A DNA stretch of 64,000 bases from Haliotis asinina (GCF_037392515.1 NC_090292.1:46613747-46677746); one strand, 5' to 3'. Positions 53,096 to 64,000 are shown, counted from the first letter of the stretch. Numbers and translations are program-made. The notes: a model not told the origin generated them from the sequence alone.

Positions 53096-55674
53096 ATGCA
53101 ACTTGGGTCCCTTTCAGTCCTACTGTGCTTTGTGGTCACCGTTTATGGAGGTAACTATTTTCTTTATTACATACCATTCCACTGTGAGTCATCCATGTTT
53201 ACGATATTTTATTCAAGTTGAAGACCCGCTTAAAGTGGTTGCAACATGTCCCGTTATACATTACAACTGTCCTAGGCATGGTGATCTACCATCGGTTGTT
53301 GGTGACCTATAGCCAGTTTTGATATGGTATTGTCATACATGACAGATGTATTCACAAAATGACACGAAGCGCCATAAACGTGACGGAATGGACGCAGAGG
53401 TATAGCTGTTCAGAGACGTGGACACAAGACCAGCTGGATGCAAACATTTCCTACGTTTATTCAAAGCTAAGAAATACTAAGTATGTGTATAAAGGGTCAG
53501 TGCCCCCCTTACTGAATACACACACACACACACACACACACTCACACACGCATGCATGTTTTCTCTTGAGTTTCTTGAAACTTTCAGTTCCAGAATCATG
53601 AAGTAAAACCATTTACTAAATTGTAAAGTTTTGTTTTAGCAGGATGTCCGTTAGGATTTGTTCATCACCGGTGGTCCTGCTATTGGTTCTCAGTGGTGAA
53701 AGGCTCGTTTGTGGAGGCGCAAGTAAGTTTTCTTGGCACCTGTATATTCTTCACACATTCAAGCTTGAAGGAATTAAACCTTAAACAATTATCCCTTTGG
53801 TCTTCAAATGATCAAGTCGCCACAAGTAATTGGTTTGATACAATGCAGGTTGATATGTTCTGGCCACTTTTGAAGATACAGTTTAGAATTGGATCTATAG
53901 AAACCAGCGTTCGAAATAATCGGCGACCCGGAAGTCCAACGGTGGTTGTCATTGTATCTATCTGGTTCCAAGTATCAGCAGGTCCTTGTGGCCTTCAGTC
54001 AATTATCTGTCTTTTTGCAGCCGGAATGTTTCAATATTTCTTTCATTGCTGCTTGGGAACGACCGAATGATCCATTATATTACAATAACTAGAGATACTA
54101 TAAGACTATACGATCATCCATGCAATAACTAGCAGTTTCACGTCTTGGTATATCAGCGGAATTTCAATACCAGTTTTTAACAAATAGAATCTTTTCTTGG
54201 GGCCATAGGCTTTGCTAATTGATGTTGTAGAAACACCGTGGAACTGTGTTCTGTGTAGTCTATACATAGACTGAAAATGGGTGGTCTGAAACCTTAACTT
54301 GTCAGACACTTGGCGTCCTGTCCCAACTGGGCTGATCAATTCTCAAGCTGTAGATCACAGGATTGTCTTGTCCAAACTCGACTATTCATAGGGCCGCCAC
54401 ATAGCTCAAATACTCTTTTTAGTGCCGCGTTAAACAAGAAGGAAAGAAAGTGTAAACTGTCAAAAAGTAGCACGCGATACATGCCATCTCACCCGGCACA
54501 TGATATATCCTGTTTATTGACAACAACAAGAATACTACAATGAAAATGTTGGTAGACTTAACTGACAAAGTACCCAGGAGGGTTTTTGTAATAAAGAGAT
54601 GTACTGATGAAAGGAACCTCCTCTGCTTTCTGTGCAAGTAATGGAGTGTATTTTTCAGGGCTATTGTCAACACTTGGGAAGCCACCTGGCGACAATTGAA
54701 AGCAGAGATGAGGATTCGTTTATCAGAGGACATGTTCTCCGTCACGGTAAAGGTGAGACTTTAATGAGTGAGTGTGTGAGTGAGTTAGAATTTATCGTAA
54801 AAATCGGCAATATTGCAGCCATATCTTGACGAGAACAATTTCATTTCCATCAATATTTAAATCAATAAATTGAAAACGTAAAATCCTGTCATTGAAGGAG
54901 AGTAACAACACAAGGTTACCATAGATATGAACATAAAACTAGCATTGAAAGCTAGAAGATTGTAAATAAAGAGGGCAATACGATATAAAACACGGACTAT
55001 AGACCGCCAACAACTGAAGGTAGATCACCATACTAGGGTCCATGGGGACTTACAGTACCTTTGTTTCCATGGTTACTAGCTGGATTTACACCATTCCTTG
55101 AACTGTTGGAGATTATACTGAAATATATATTCAAAGTACTAAATTCACATATACTCTTCAAAAACACTAGGGGAACCTGAACTTTGAAAGAAAAGAAAAC
55201 CCATCGAGGAACGTTGCAATGACATTCATCTTGTGTATGCAGCATCATTTCACGTTATCACCACACACAAACACAATACATGGGAAGCACGTGCACAATG
55301 TGGGAGCCTCCTACATATGCCTTGACGTTTTTCAGGAAGGTTTTCAGGGTCAAATCACACACTACTGACTGAAAATTGTACAGCTGTAAGTTTCAAGTCA
55401 TACTCCAGTCACCTAACAAGGGGGATAACTGACCGATCAGCTTTGCTTTGAATGAAGTCCATGTGGCAATGCATTTTCTAAACACCCATTATTCTTGCAT
55501 CAACATTGATTCAATCCCATATATCTCCCATGGCACAAAAGCAATTCGTTATTTACACGTCTTGCCTCAGGATGTTAATAATGAGATGTCCACTCACGTG
55601 GGGAAATAGATCTCTAAGATTCCCCGCATCATAATGTGAATACTGTACAGCCGTAGTAGTAGAATTAATAGTAA

Positions 55675-55723
<49 letters not shown>

Positions 55724-57731
55724 TCTAGTAGTAGTCGTAGTAGCTTAGTAGCGAACACTTTATCGTATGGGAAGTTCATCCACGGCCATACGTAAACAAG
55801 AACTGCAATGACGGACCGAAGCGGGTTTGTGGTTATGAGAGAAATGAACTCAGTTTCAATATGTTTTGATTTAAAGAATCATAACCACCGTACTCAGCAA
55901 TATTCCAGCTACATGGCGGCGCTATGTAAATAATCAAGTCTGGCCAGACAATCAGGTGATCAACAGCATGGGCACTTGTAATTCTGATACATCTTCATAC
56001 ATATTTGACAGTTTCTAGTGGTGACTTTACATGTGATTGATACCGCTGCCCTAACGTAACCTGACACAGGTTTATGTATTGATATCTAAACTACCGGGCA
56101 AAAGAAACGTATCACTTGTAAATTAAAGTTTTCGCAATTACAGAGACTGCCATAAAGTGAAATGAAAATATTCGCCAAAACGCATATGTTCGTCATTAGA
56201 TGACGTTCGTGCTTGCAGGAACAATTCCAAACACAGCATAAACGGACTTTGCTGACTTACCCGGGCACAATTGTTGCAGATATACAGATTTGTAACAGTG
56301 CAACCATGCAGTATCAAAAAGAACATCACAGAAATGACGTTCACAAGCCGAACGTGACAGAGCCATTAATGGCAGAAATGGTGGCCTCACAACGTCACGT
56401 TGCAAGAGTCTTCAATTGCATGCACTCATTGAGCCATTACCAACAGACAGGCCAGACGTAAGACCGTCCAAGAACGAGTAGACCAAGGGTTACCCCGCCA
56501 GTTGAAGATCGCTAAATCGGGCAATAGACCTGCGAAACAGATTCGTCACAGCGACACCCCATCAGCATACGAAATGTACTACGACGACCCCGTATGGCTG
56601 GCATCAGAGCTCAGCGTCCCTTTTGTTGAATGACCTTGACCCATCAACACTGTAAACGCAGGTTACAGTAAGCTCGAAGTGTACATCGCTGACAGCGACG
56701 GTTTTGGGAGAGAGTTCTGTTTACAGACGAGAGTCGATTCGCCATGTTCCGAAATAATACGCAAGTGCGTGTTTACAGATGCCGGGGTGAACGACGGGCT
56801 CCAAACAGCGTTCAGAAGGTGCACCCATTTGGTAGTGACGGTGTCATGGTATGGGGTGGGATTTGTGGTCAGCAGACTTGTCATCCTTCATGGAAATTTG
56901 ATAGAGTTGCTCAAAAGAAAAGCCAAAGCCTTCAGACCAGTTTTGTTACCATTAGTGCGTCAACAGATGAGAGGTTTGCAACAAGACAATGCACGTCCGG
57001 ATACTGCCGGACTCGTACAAGACTACTTCATCAACGTGAACATCAACGTATTGCCCTGGCTAACACAATCACCGGATATGAATGCGATAGAGCATCTCTG
57101 GGAGCATCTTGATTGACAGTTGAGACAACGGCAACTTCCACCAGCAAACTGACAGCAGCTCTGACAAGTTCTCAAGGATCTGTGGCACAGAATTCCTGCA
57201 GACGTCATCCGGCGATTTTCGTCATCTATGGGGAGACGTTTTTTGGCATGTATCGATTCAGGGGGTCGTCACAACGCTACTGAAGGTTTGGGATGTTCCA
57301 TAATGTGACTCGAAACACATCTTGTGAATGATCTGTGATGGGGTAGCATTTGATTTTGTGATGTTTCATGTTCGGAAAATGGTTAAATTTTGTATAATAA
57401 ACAATAATTCTCTCATATGTCTTCGTTATGAGGCACAACATCACCTGATAAGTTTCTTTTGTCCCTTAGTTTATATACCTATTTCCTGTTTCTGTTTGCA
57501 GCTGAGAATTACTGGCTCGGTGGAATTGATCTCAACCTAGAAGGAAAATGGAAATGGGAAGGACAACGTCCCTTCGGATTCAGAGACTGGATTCCAGGAC
57601 AACGTGATAACTGGAAACACCGCGAGCACTGCCTGGAAATTAGAAAGCATTTCCATCACTATCCTCAATATCTCTGGAATGATTTCAAATGTCATGCTCC
57701 ATTACATTTTATTTGTGAAAAGGAGCTATAA
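53096..57731 (+). CDS. Secreted C-type lectin, single CTLD (4 exons)
   Basis: Exons 53096-53150, 53643-53722, 54659-54752 and 57502-57731 join in matching phases (1, 0, 1) with AG/GT at every border, giving 152 residues and a TAA stop. Exon 1 is a signal peptide (MQLGSLSVLLCFVVTVYG). The mature protein is one long-form C-type lectin domain: CPLGFVHHRWSCYWF, EAQGYCQHLGSHLATIES, YWLGGIDL, WKWEGQ, LWNDFKC and HFICEKEL, with six Cys for three disulfides. The WND motif is present. The sugar-choosing EPN/QPD triplet is replaced by QRD (PGQRDNW), so calcium-dependent sugar binding is uncertain. Such lectins serve immunity, mucus or shell matrix. Confidence 0.93.
53151..54658. other. Lectin introns 1 and 2, small repeats
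   Basis: Intron 1 holds a short LINE-tail piece (about 53270-53330, GGTGATCTACCATCGGTTGT) and an (AC)n run at 53518-53542. Intron 2 holds a worn SINE-A copy in sense orientation (54300-54440). Confidence 0.65.
54763..55130 (-). repeat. LINE 3' tail in lectin intron 3, antisense
   Basis: GTGAGTGTGTGAGTGAGTTA, GGCAATATTGCAGCCATATC, then CAACTGAAGGTAGATCACCA and CCATGGGGACTTACAGTACC. It starts 11 bp after the exon 3 donor. Confidence 0.82.
55145..55440. mobile_element. Partial relative of the TACTCTTC MITE family
   Basis: ATACTCTTCAAAAACACTAG and the following 110 bp match the MITE at 29363, but the sequence then continues with non-MITE DNA. It may be the left part of a longer parent transposon. 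No right end was found nearby. Confidence 0.5.
55660..55740. repeat. (TAG)n microsatellite
   Basis: About 20 copies of TAG with a few variants. They give a false poly-Leu frame on the minus strand. Confidence 0.95.
55885..55975 (-). repeat. SINE-A fragment in lectin intron 3
   Basis: CCGTACTCAGCAATATTCCA through GGTGATCAACAGCATGGGCA, the first third of an antisense copy. Confidence 0.7.
56089..57471 (+). mobile_element. Tc1/mariner element, copy 4, degenerate, in lectin intron 3
   Basis: A 1383-bp element with TA on both sides (56087-56088, 57472-57473) and inverted ends (AACTACCGGGCAAAAGAAAC on the left, matched by the inverse of CTTTTGTCCCTTAGTT on the right). The family differs from copies 1-3. 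Its right end lies 30 bp before lectin exon 4, so it forms part of the intron's 3' region. Confidence 0.88.
56370..57240 (+). pseudogene. Degenerate Tc1-type transposase
   Basis: Frames alternate. One holds FGSDGVMVWGGICG and, upstream in another, the DESRF-type region near 56720 (acagacgagagtcg). Another holds QQDNARPDTAGLVQDYF and SPDMNAIEHLWEHL, again with 34 residues between Asp and Glu. Several stops and frameshifts make it inactive. Approximate limits. Confidence 0.85.
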
Positions 57732-58009
57732 ATGTTTCCTGCCCACAAATCACACCTGAACACATCGCCTGTTGTCCAGTGTTATTTCTTGTGGCAATAT
57801 ATAACAATACCACATACTGTCTCAAGCAACTTCAACTAACCCGAGAGAACTATGAATTGACCACACATGAAAGGGACATGGTGTACTGACACACATTAAT
57901 ACAAAGAAAGTGGTATTATAATTATGGGCAGAAATATTAGCCGTAGATGCAGTTATGAATCTGATATGCACTGAAAAACCCATCAACATCCATGTTAAAA
58001 TGTACCCGG
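57732..58009. other. 3' flank of the lectin gene
   Basis: Expected 3' UTR region. No AATAAA was seen in the first 200 bp, so the poly(A) site is undefined. Nothing else was recognised. Confidence 0.4.
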
Positions 58010-59560
58010 TCAGTGAATGAGGGAGTTAAAGTCTAAAGTCAAATCGGCAGTGTTTCAGTCATATCAAGTCAAGCTGTAAGTTCACCATAAATGCATGTAA
58101 AGTACAAACACCTGTGAACTAAGGACAGAAAACCACTAAAAAATCACAGTTCGTAAGAAGGAAAACTGGTATCTGTCTCTAACCTTGGATTGGGAATTCG
58201 CACAAGACAGTATAAAAAGTTAAACCGGCCATAGAACGCCAACAACTGAAGGTAGTTCACCATGCTGACTTACATTACATTTGCATCCTGCACAGACCCA
58301 AGCTGGTCTAACAATATCCTTTCAGATATCAGCAGTTGAGACACACCCAGCCATACATTACAAATACACATATGCTACGATTAAAAACTGTGGAACGTTT
58401 TAATTTACTTTGTACTTATGGGACTTACGTGCCCTCTCAAGAGGACAATAATTTTACAGTACTTTAACACCCCTAGTAACAATCTTAGTAACCTATTCAA
58501 ACTTCCAATCATAACATATTTAGCTATTTACTAATCAGTCAACAAATCTAATGTAAGTGCAATAATTAAATGACTACTGTTATTATTGAAAAGAGTGAGT
58601 GAGTGAGTTTAGTTTTACACCGCACTCAGCAATATTACAGCTATATGGTAGCGGTCTGCAAATAATCGAGTCTGGACCAGACAACCCAGTGATCAACAAC
58701 ATGAGCATCGATCTGTGCAATTGGGAACCGATGACATGTGTCAACCAAGTCAACGAGTCTGACCACCCGATCCCGTTAGCCGCCTCTTACGACAAGCACA
58801 GTCACCTTTTCAGGCAAGCATGGGTTGCTGAAGGCCTATTCTACCCTGGGACCTTCACGGATCTTATTGAAAAGAACCTTCGTGGTTCGTGATTTAAAAT
58901 ATTTATCCCCTGTAATGGAATATTCAACACAGTCAAGCAGGACATGCCTGACCGTGATTTTTTAACAAGGTATGCAAAACGAAGGATCCTCACCTTTCAA
59001 TAGGCATGCATACGTATATCTTGTGTGCCCAATATGACATCGTCAATTAGATAGATAAAACAGGTAGGTATGATCAATATGCGGTTTTATTTTATACAAT
59101 TCATTTTTACGCACCTGGGTGTCCCACTTCTTCTGCATCAGATCACGGATATAAGATCGAATGACTTGTTGAGTCTGGCCTTAGCAGCAAATTGTCATTG
59201 CGTTCCCAGAAATATCATCATGGCTGGGCAACCAACATAGGACGATGTCACGATCATGTAGCAAGATCATACAATTCAAGAATTTCTATTAAAAGTGGAT
59301 GTTTGCATGAAAGATTTCGATAGCCTGGAGGCAAGAAAGAGAGTCTGAATAGAAGATATATCGTTTACATCTGTTTGTTTCTTAATATATTTTTGGGTTA
59401 TTAATATGGCGTTTGCTACAGCTGTAAAATATGGAGCTGTTATCAGGCAACTGAGAAGATATTGTTCTGGATCCAATGAAAGTGGTAGCTCTTGACAAGC
59501 CCTTAATTCCACTACTGATCCCGAACAGTGACTTCAGAACCCACCATCAAAGGTTATCCT
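58010..59560 (-). mobile_element. I/Nimb-like LINE 3' end, copy 3, split by a SINE
   Basis: Antisense. The tail occupies 58010-58582 and the C-terminal Cys/His region about 58875-59060 (nucleotides like 22890-23000). The region above reaches decayed RNase H sequence, where YLLSCLITAPYFTAVANAIL at 59276-59512 reads like the RNase H segment. A SINE-A copy is inserted at 58594-58863. Confidence 0.75.
58594..58863 (-). mobile_element. SINE-A, 270 bp, with 11-bp target duplication
   Basis: A full copy bounded by direct repeats TTATTGAAAAG at 58583-58593 and 58864-58874. On the minus strand it starts GATCCGTGAAGGTCCCAGGG and ends in (ACTC)n. The variable-length duplication and simple tail mark it as a retroposon rather than a DNA transposon. 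Confidence 0.9.
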
Positions 59561-59579
59561 CGTGACCTCATGCTAAAAG

Positions 59580-59870
59580 GGTGGGACATACATGTAGAAA
59601 GATTTAAACTTAATGAACTGAAGTTATACCTACTTGGGCTGTCAGTCAAGAAGTGATGAAGTAGTTTTACGACGGTGTCGGTTTGACCACAACCGTTTTA
59701 CTCATGACTATCTGCTGAAAACGGAGGATGGTGGACCTCCCATGTGTATCTCCTGCAATGAGGTGTTCACCATCAAACCTTTTTTGTTTGACCGCGTGGA
59801 CTTTACAACTGTAAGGAACTCCAATTATGTTGCGAGAAAGATCCGTTTTCCCGAGTGATCATAAATGTCC
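59580..59870 (+). mobile_element. LINE C-terminal fragment, sense
   Basis: Encodes GCQSRSDEVVLRRCRFDHNR, FTHDYLLKTEDGG and CISCNEVFTIKPFL, the Cys/His domain that closes the LINE ORF2. It is in opposite orientation to the neighbouring LINE piece. Confidence 0.78.
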
Positions 59871-60302
59871 TGAAGGAAGTTGACTAAAATCGCAAATTGT
59901 AGTTTCATATGGAGAATAACAAATTGCTTGCTTTTTTATTCGATGCTATGCCATCTTATTATGAATTTAAATGGCGGTGAAATGAAAGCTAAACCCTTTT
60001 GGACCATGCACCTAAGCTGGTAATGAATGCAAACTTGATCTCGTCACTAGATGGCTGGAATAATGCCTATGTGAGGTAAAACCCATCTCAAGTCAACTTT
60101 GACTGATAATCACGTAAGTCCGGAACGATACTATGTCTATTGTCACATCATACGTAGAGAGCGAACAGACCATTGTGGAAAATGAATTTCACGACTTCCT
60201 ATAATTGTCATCAGCTTGATTGTGGTGCACAACTACACCAAGAATGTACTTAGGGTACCTCTTCGTCTGTCGTAGTTTGGAATTTCTCGTGTCTGGAGTA
60301 TT
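59871..60302. other. Unassigned
   Basis: A short piece near 60035-60080 resembles the tail core (CTAGATGGCTGGAATAATGC). Nothing else is recognised. Confidence 0.4.
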
Positions 60303-60485
60303 GAGTGAGTTGGGTTTTACGCCGCACTCTGCAGTATTCCAACTATATGGCGGCAATCTGTAAATAATCGAGTCTGGATCAGACAATCTAGTGAACAACA
60401 ACATGAGCATCGATGTGCACAACTGGGAACCGATGACAAGTCAGCGATCCCGTTAGTCGCCTCTTACGACAAGCATAGTCGCCTG
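60303..60485 (-). repeat. SINE-A, shortened copy
   Basis: GAGTGAGTTGGGTTTTACGC, GATCAGACAATCTAGTGAAC and GTCGCCTCTTACGACAAGCA. The distal part is missing. Confidence 0.82.
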
Positions 60486-62613
60486 TTATGTTTCTGGAGT
60501 AAGTACGCAACATTATATTAAGGTTTGATGTGACACATGCATTGCATGTTGTGTAATGTTATTTAATATCATGGAAGTGCAGCAAGTGGAATCATCACCT
60601 GGGTTTCTAAAATAATATGATTAAACGATTAACACTCCTTTGTTTTACTCGTCGATAAATGTATCGAACAAACCTGAACCCATCTGGATCCGCCCATGCA
60701 TTCAGTGATACCCTAACAGGGATTGTGTAATGGAACACCATGAACATTTAGAAATTTCATGAAATCCCTCGAAATTTTAGAGAAAACATGAAATCTCCGG
60801 GAATCACCCGAAACTTCTTTCAAGGATTACGTGAAATTCCTGCTTTCATACATTCGCTGTATACCATGGAGGGCACTACACTATATAAACAGGTCATAAA
60901 TCACCATGGGCCTAGCTCAGGAAATTAAAGATGAAGATGTCTGTAAACGTTTGGGATTTGCGAAAGAAACAAAAAAATGTTTTAAAAATGTTAAAAGGCT
61001 TTAAGCGGTGAGGAGATTACAGTCGGTGCTGACATTTCTTTAAGAGTGGACATTTCCATTGAAGAATCCTGAATAGTGTACCTATGAATAGTTATCAACA
61101 GCATCTATACACTCATTCTGAAAGTGTGCACCCCGTAGTGGCATAAGTTCTCTGATGGCCTATTTATGAGATCGACACAATGACTGAAGGACATTTTCAA
61201 TTCCCGTTGTAAAATCAAAGCATGTAGGAAACGTGTTCACTTCAGCAGTAGGTTATGAAACACATCACATCACTAGTAGCATACACGATGTATATATAGT
61301 CCTAGAATATATCAATATTTTACATCGTCTTCTTATAGTTTTTGCATTGCTCATAATTAGACAACACATTTCTCAGGGTACTGCTGTCAACATACAATTT
61401 CCAGTGAAACCTGCCTAAACCGCCACCTTAATGGATAATAAAATAATTCTGGTTTAGACAACGTGCCGGATCACTGTAATCAACTGAATTTGGTTTGGTT
61501 TGTTTGTTGTTTAAGACCGCACATGGCAATGATTCTGCGACATGTACATGACGGTGGTCTGCATGTAATCGCATCGAGGAAACAGAATCCAGTGGTCAAC
61601 ATCATGAACATCAATCAGAAATACGATGGCATGTATCAAGCAGGTCAGCAAGGATGATCACCTGATCATGTTAGTCGCTTCTAAGCACATGCATGGATTT
61701 CTGAATTCTAATCCAGATCTTCACCAGGTGACACCAGTTGAAATGGTTTATTGCTGAATGTCCGTAATTGTATATACTTAACATTCGTGCATTCGGGATA
61801 TAAACAGACTTGTCCAAACTCCCTGGTCTGGATGTTCGGAGAGACACTATCACAATCTCGATGTTTTCTGTTCATGTCGATATGTGCTGTTATTGTATTG
61901 TGTCGTTTAAACAATATCTCTGTTTGGTTTCATGTACATGTAGTTCTATAGCAAACGCTGTGGTATTCCATTTATTGGAGCGTTCTTTGTTTACAGGCTC
62001 ACAATTGTACAAGATGTTCTTATTAATAGACTGGCTCTACAGTCATGACATAACTTTAGATTTCAACTCATACTGGTTCTGCATCAGCGTTTTTGAATGA
62101 ATAACATATGTTTTCACGTATGATCCTCAGAAGCAAATACAATTCAAACATTGAACCGCTTTCAGTTATTCTGAGTTATTCTGGGGATATGAATCCTTCT
62201 CAATTTTGATTTCAACTGCTCCTGATTTTATGACCGCTTCACTGGCCACGTTTACGAAACTACAGCTGGTACAAGTAAAATGATTGCACTTGAGAAAGAG
62301 TTGTATGTTGTCTGCTTTGTTTGTTTGGTTGGTTGGTTCTTTGGGGGATTTTTTTTTGTCTGTTTGTTTGTTTTTGTTTCAAAAAGCATATACATTATGT
62401 TACAATGAATAAGAGTATAAAAGAAAATAGGAAAGGCACATACACCCTTTTCTGAAGACAATATCAATTCACATCTACCTGTAGTGAAGTCTAAAATGTA
62501 GGAACGATCTCCTTTTTCAACCCCAGAATCTCTGCATTTCTATACACCATTTGTTATCTATCTATCTGTCTTTTCTGATCCATCGATCAAGTGATTGTCT
62601 GATCTGATTACAG
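60486..62613. other. Mostly unassigned, one worn SINE-A copy
   Basis: A diverged SINE-A copy lies at about 61505-61735 (AAACAGAATCCAGTGGTCAA, GATCATGTTAGTCGCTTCTA). No exon or RNA gene is supported in the remainder. Confidence 0.45.
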
Positions 62614-63796
62614 ATAGTGCACTGCTGTGCGACGTCAAGAACTTCCAGATTCAGCCAAACTGCCGCTACTGCCCCGGTGGAGAAGACAAAAGTCGGTAAG
62701 GTGATGTGATATCCAACTCAATTATAGCAGATATAAGTGGATGAATTCTGATTCCAAATGGTGGAACCAGATTTTCCAGATTGGTAACGTTGTATCCTGG
62801 ATTTGAAAGTGATTTAGTGATACACCACAGTAAGAGTTTAATGGAGCGTTGTTTAAGGCAAGGCTCGTTAGACTGTCTACCTGAAAGGCCCTGAAAGCTG
62901 CAAGGTACAGCCTCAGGCCTTGGGTAGTGGACAGAATCTATTTTTTATCTAAATTGCTTTCACAGGCTCCAGCATAGACAGTGGAGCCGTAGTCTAGTTA
63001 AAAGTACACCAGTGATCTGTACTAGCTAATGACAGTAGTCTGATCCCCTCCCAAGTTGTATTTGAAACGACTTTTAGCAAGTCCAGATTCTTCAACCACT
63101 TTGTTTCAAAATAGTTTATGTGTAGCTACAATGTCAAGTGATGGTGGAATTCCACTACTTTGATGGAGTACCATCTAAAGATAGTTCTGCATGCGTGTGC
63201 AATTTGTATTTAGAACAAATGTGCATACAATTTGTTTTTGATTTTGAAAATTTGAAACCATTCTCATTTGCATATTATTGGATTTTGTTAAGGCAGTGTT
63301 GAAGCTGCCTTTCTATTGCGTGCATTCTCTTACCAAGACATGAAATACTGAAATGATTCACGAAAATTGACCCATCAACACAACTATATAGGACGTTAGT
63401 GGGGTTGTTGATTTTGATGCTAAACAGTGTGACAGACACGGTGCTGCTCTTGAGATACCTCCCGATCTTTCTGGAATTAATCAAACACCCGTACTCATCC
63501 GTACTCACCCGTACTCATCCGTACTCATCCGTACTCATCCGTACTTGTCTCTTGCTTAAAAATTAAGATATGAAATGAGGTAATCTGCCCCTCAATCCAA
63601 ATTTATGTAAACGTGTTAAGATACCACGTTTCTACGTTGCATCATACGCCTTTTCAAAGTCGAAAAAGATATATACAATATGGTATTTGTTGACAATGGA
63701 ATTTTGATAATTGATTCCAGGCGTACCAAATGGTCAGGAAACCACACTCGAGGTTATTATAGTCTGTGTGCAGTGAATTTCAATTTAAATAAAAAG
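62614..63796 (+). CDS. Two candidate exons of an unknown cysteine-containing protein
   Basis: Exon a (62614-62695) follows CTGATCTGATTACAG and ends before GTAAGG. It enters with two bases, carries 26 codons with four Cys (ALLCDVKN, NCRYCPGGEDK) and leaves in phase 2. Exon b (63721-63796) follows TTGATTCCAG, completes the codon and gives 25 more codons (KWSGNHTRGYYSLC) before GTAAAC. Phases agree, but no family is recognised, the gene's ends are missing, and the intron between is filled by a LINE piece. Tentative. Confidence 0.35.
62830..63720 (-). mobile_element. I/Nimb-like LINE reverse-transcriptase fragment
   Basis: The only RT palm piece in the window. On the minus strand near 63660 it reads FFDFEKAYDAT (motif A, catalytic Asp). 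63480-63275 follows the palm further (SVTLFSIKINN, CVDGSIFVNHF in place of the usual YVDDF, then MHAIERQLQHCLNKIQ). The post-palm part runs to about 62850. It is degenerate and contains a 10-bp tandem repeat. Confidence 0.8.
63490..63546. repeat. 10-bp tandem repeat within LINE RT
   Basis: Five to six copies of CCGTACTCAT arose inside the decayed RT sequence, one with a C change. Confidence 0.9.
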
Positions 63797-64000
63797 GTAA
63801 ACCATATAAAGGGAAATTAAGATTGTGAATCTTCTTAGATTTACCTTGCAAATTAAAAATTTAAGTCGCATAATTATAAAAGTGGATAAAAGTAGTTTCG
63901 ATCATAGCCTCGAATCGTTATTTTCAGTTTGTATTACAAGGGGGTAAGTGCAGTAATTAGAACAGTGAAACAAATGTACGAGCGGTACGTTATGAGCGTT
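63797..64000. other. AT-rich end of window, unassigned
   Basis: No repeat or exon is recognised after the donor at 63797. Confidence 0.4.

Noticed and set aside
55594-55779. Poly-Leu frame resembling a membrane segment
   Set aside because: Product of the (TAG)n microsatellite.

Overview
The window looks like nuclear DNA of a marine gastropod, most likely an abalone (Haliotis). That rests on two interspersed repeats with (ACTC)n tails that I recognise from abalone sequence, on short phase-conserved exons in large introns, and on molluscan-type secreted proteins. It is recollection plus inference, not a database result. No rRNA or CRISPR was seen, and the only tRNA-like sequence lies inside SINEs. 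Layout: (1) 1-690 holds no gene. (2) 691-1979 is a Tc1-type DNA transposon with a frameshifted transposase. (3) About 1982-16560 is a Polinton/Maverick fossil. It has protein-primed PolB, FtsK/HerA-type ATPase, adenain-like protease, major and minor capsid proteins and a chromodomain integrase. It also has two unusual passengers, a BIR (IAP-type) domain and a NADAR domain. The element is broken (roughly four or five interruptions overall), although many single frames look whole. A second Tc1 element with an intact 329-residue DD34E transposase (8776-10072) sits inside it. (4) 17250-25420 is a graveyard of I/Nimb-like LINE copies in both orientations. (5) 25430-40000 is mostly intergenic. It contains a deleted Tc1 copy, a MITE, many solo LINE tails, a candidate host exon and part of a host gene for a small cysteine-rich secreted protein (32023-33757, minus). 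(6) 40178-45283 (minus) is a complete four-exon gene for a 161-residue secreted BRICHOS protein of gastrokine type. Its introns hold a 245-unit 9-bp array and a 31-bp minisatellite. (7) 45300-53000 is repeats and unassigned DNA. (8) 53096-57731 (plus) is a complete four-exon gene for a 152-residue secreted C-type lectin. Its last intron carries a degenerate Tc1 element ending about 30 bp before the last exon. (9) 57740-64000 is more LINE and SINE debris plus two candidate host exons. The host genes were assembled from splice sites and matching intron phases. All three encode small secreted proteins. The I/Nimb-like LINE, the 270-bp SINE-like repeat and the tRNA-derived SINE share a 3' tail, which suggests one LINE machinery spreads all three.
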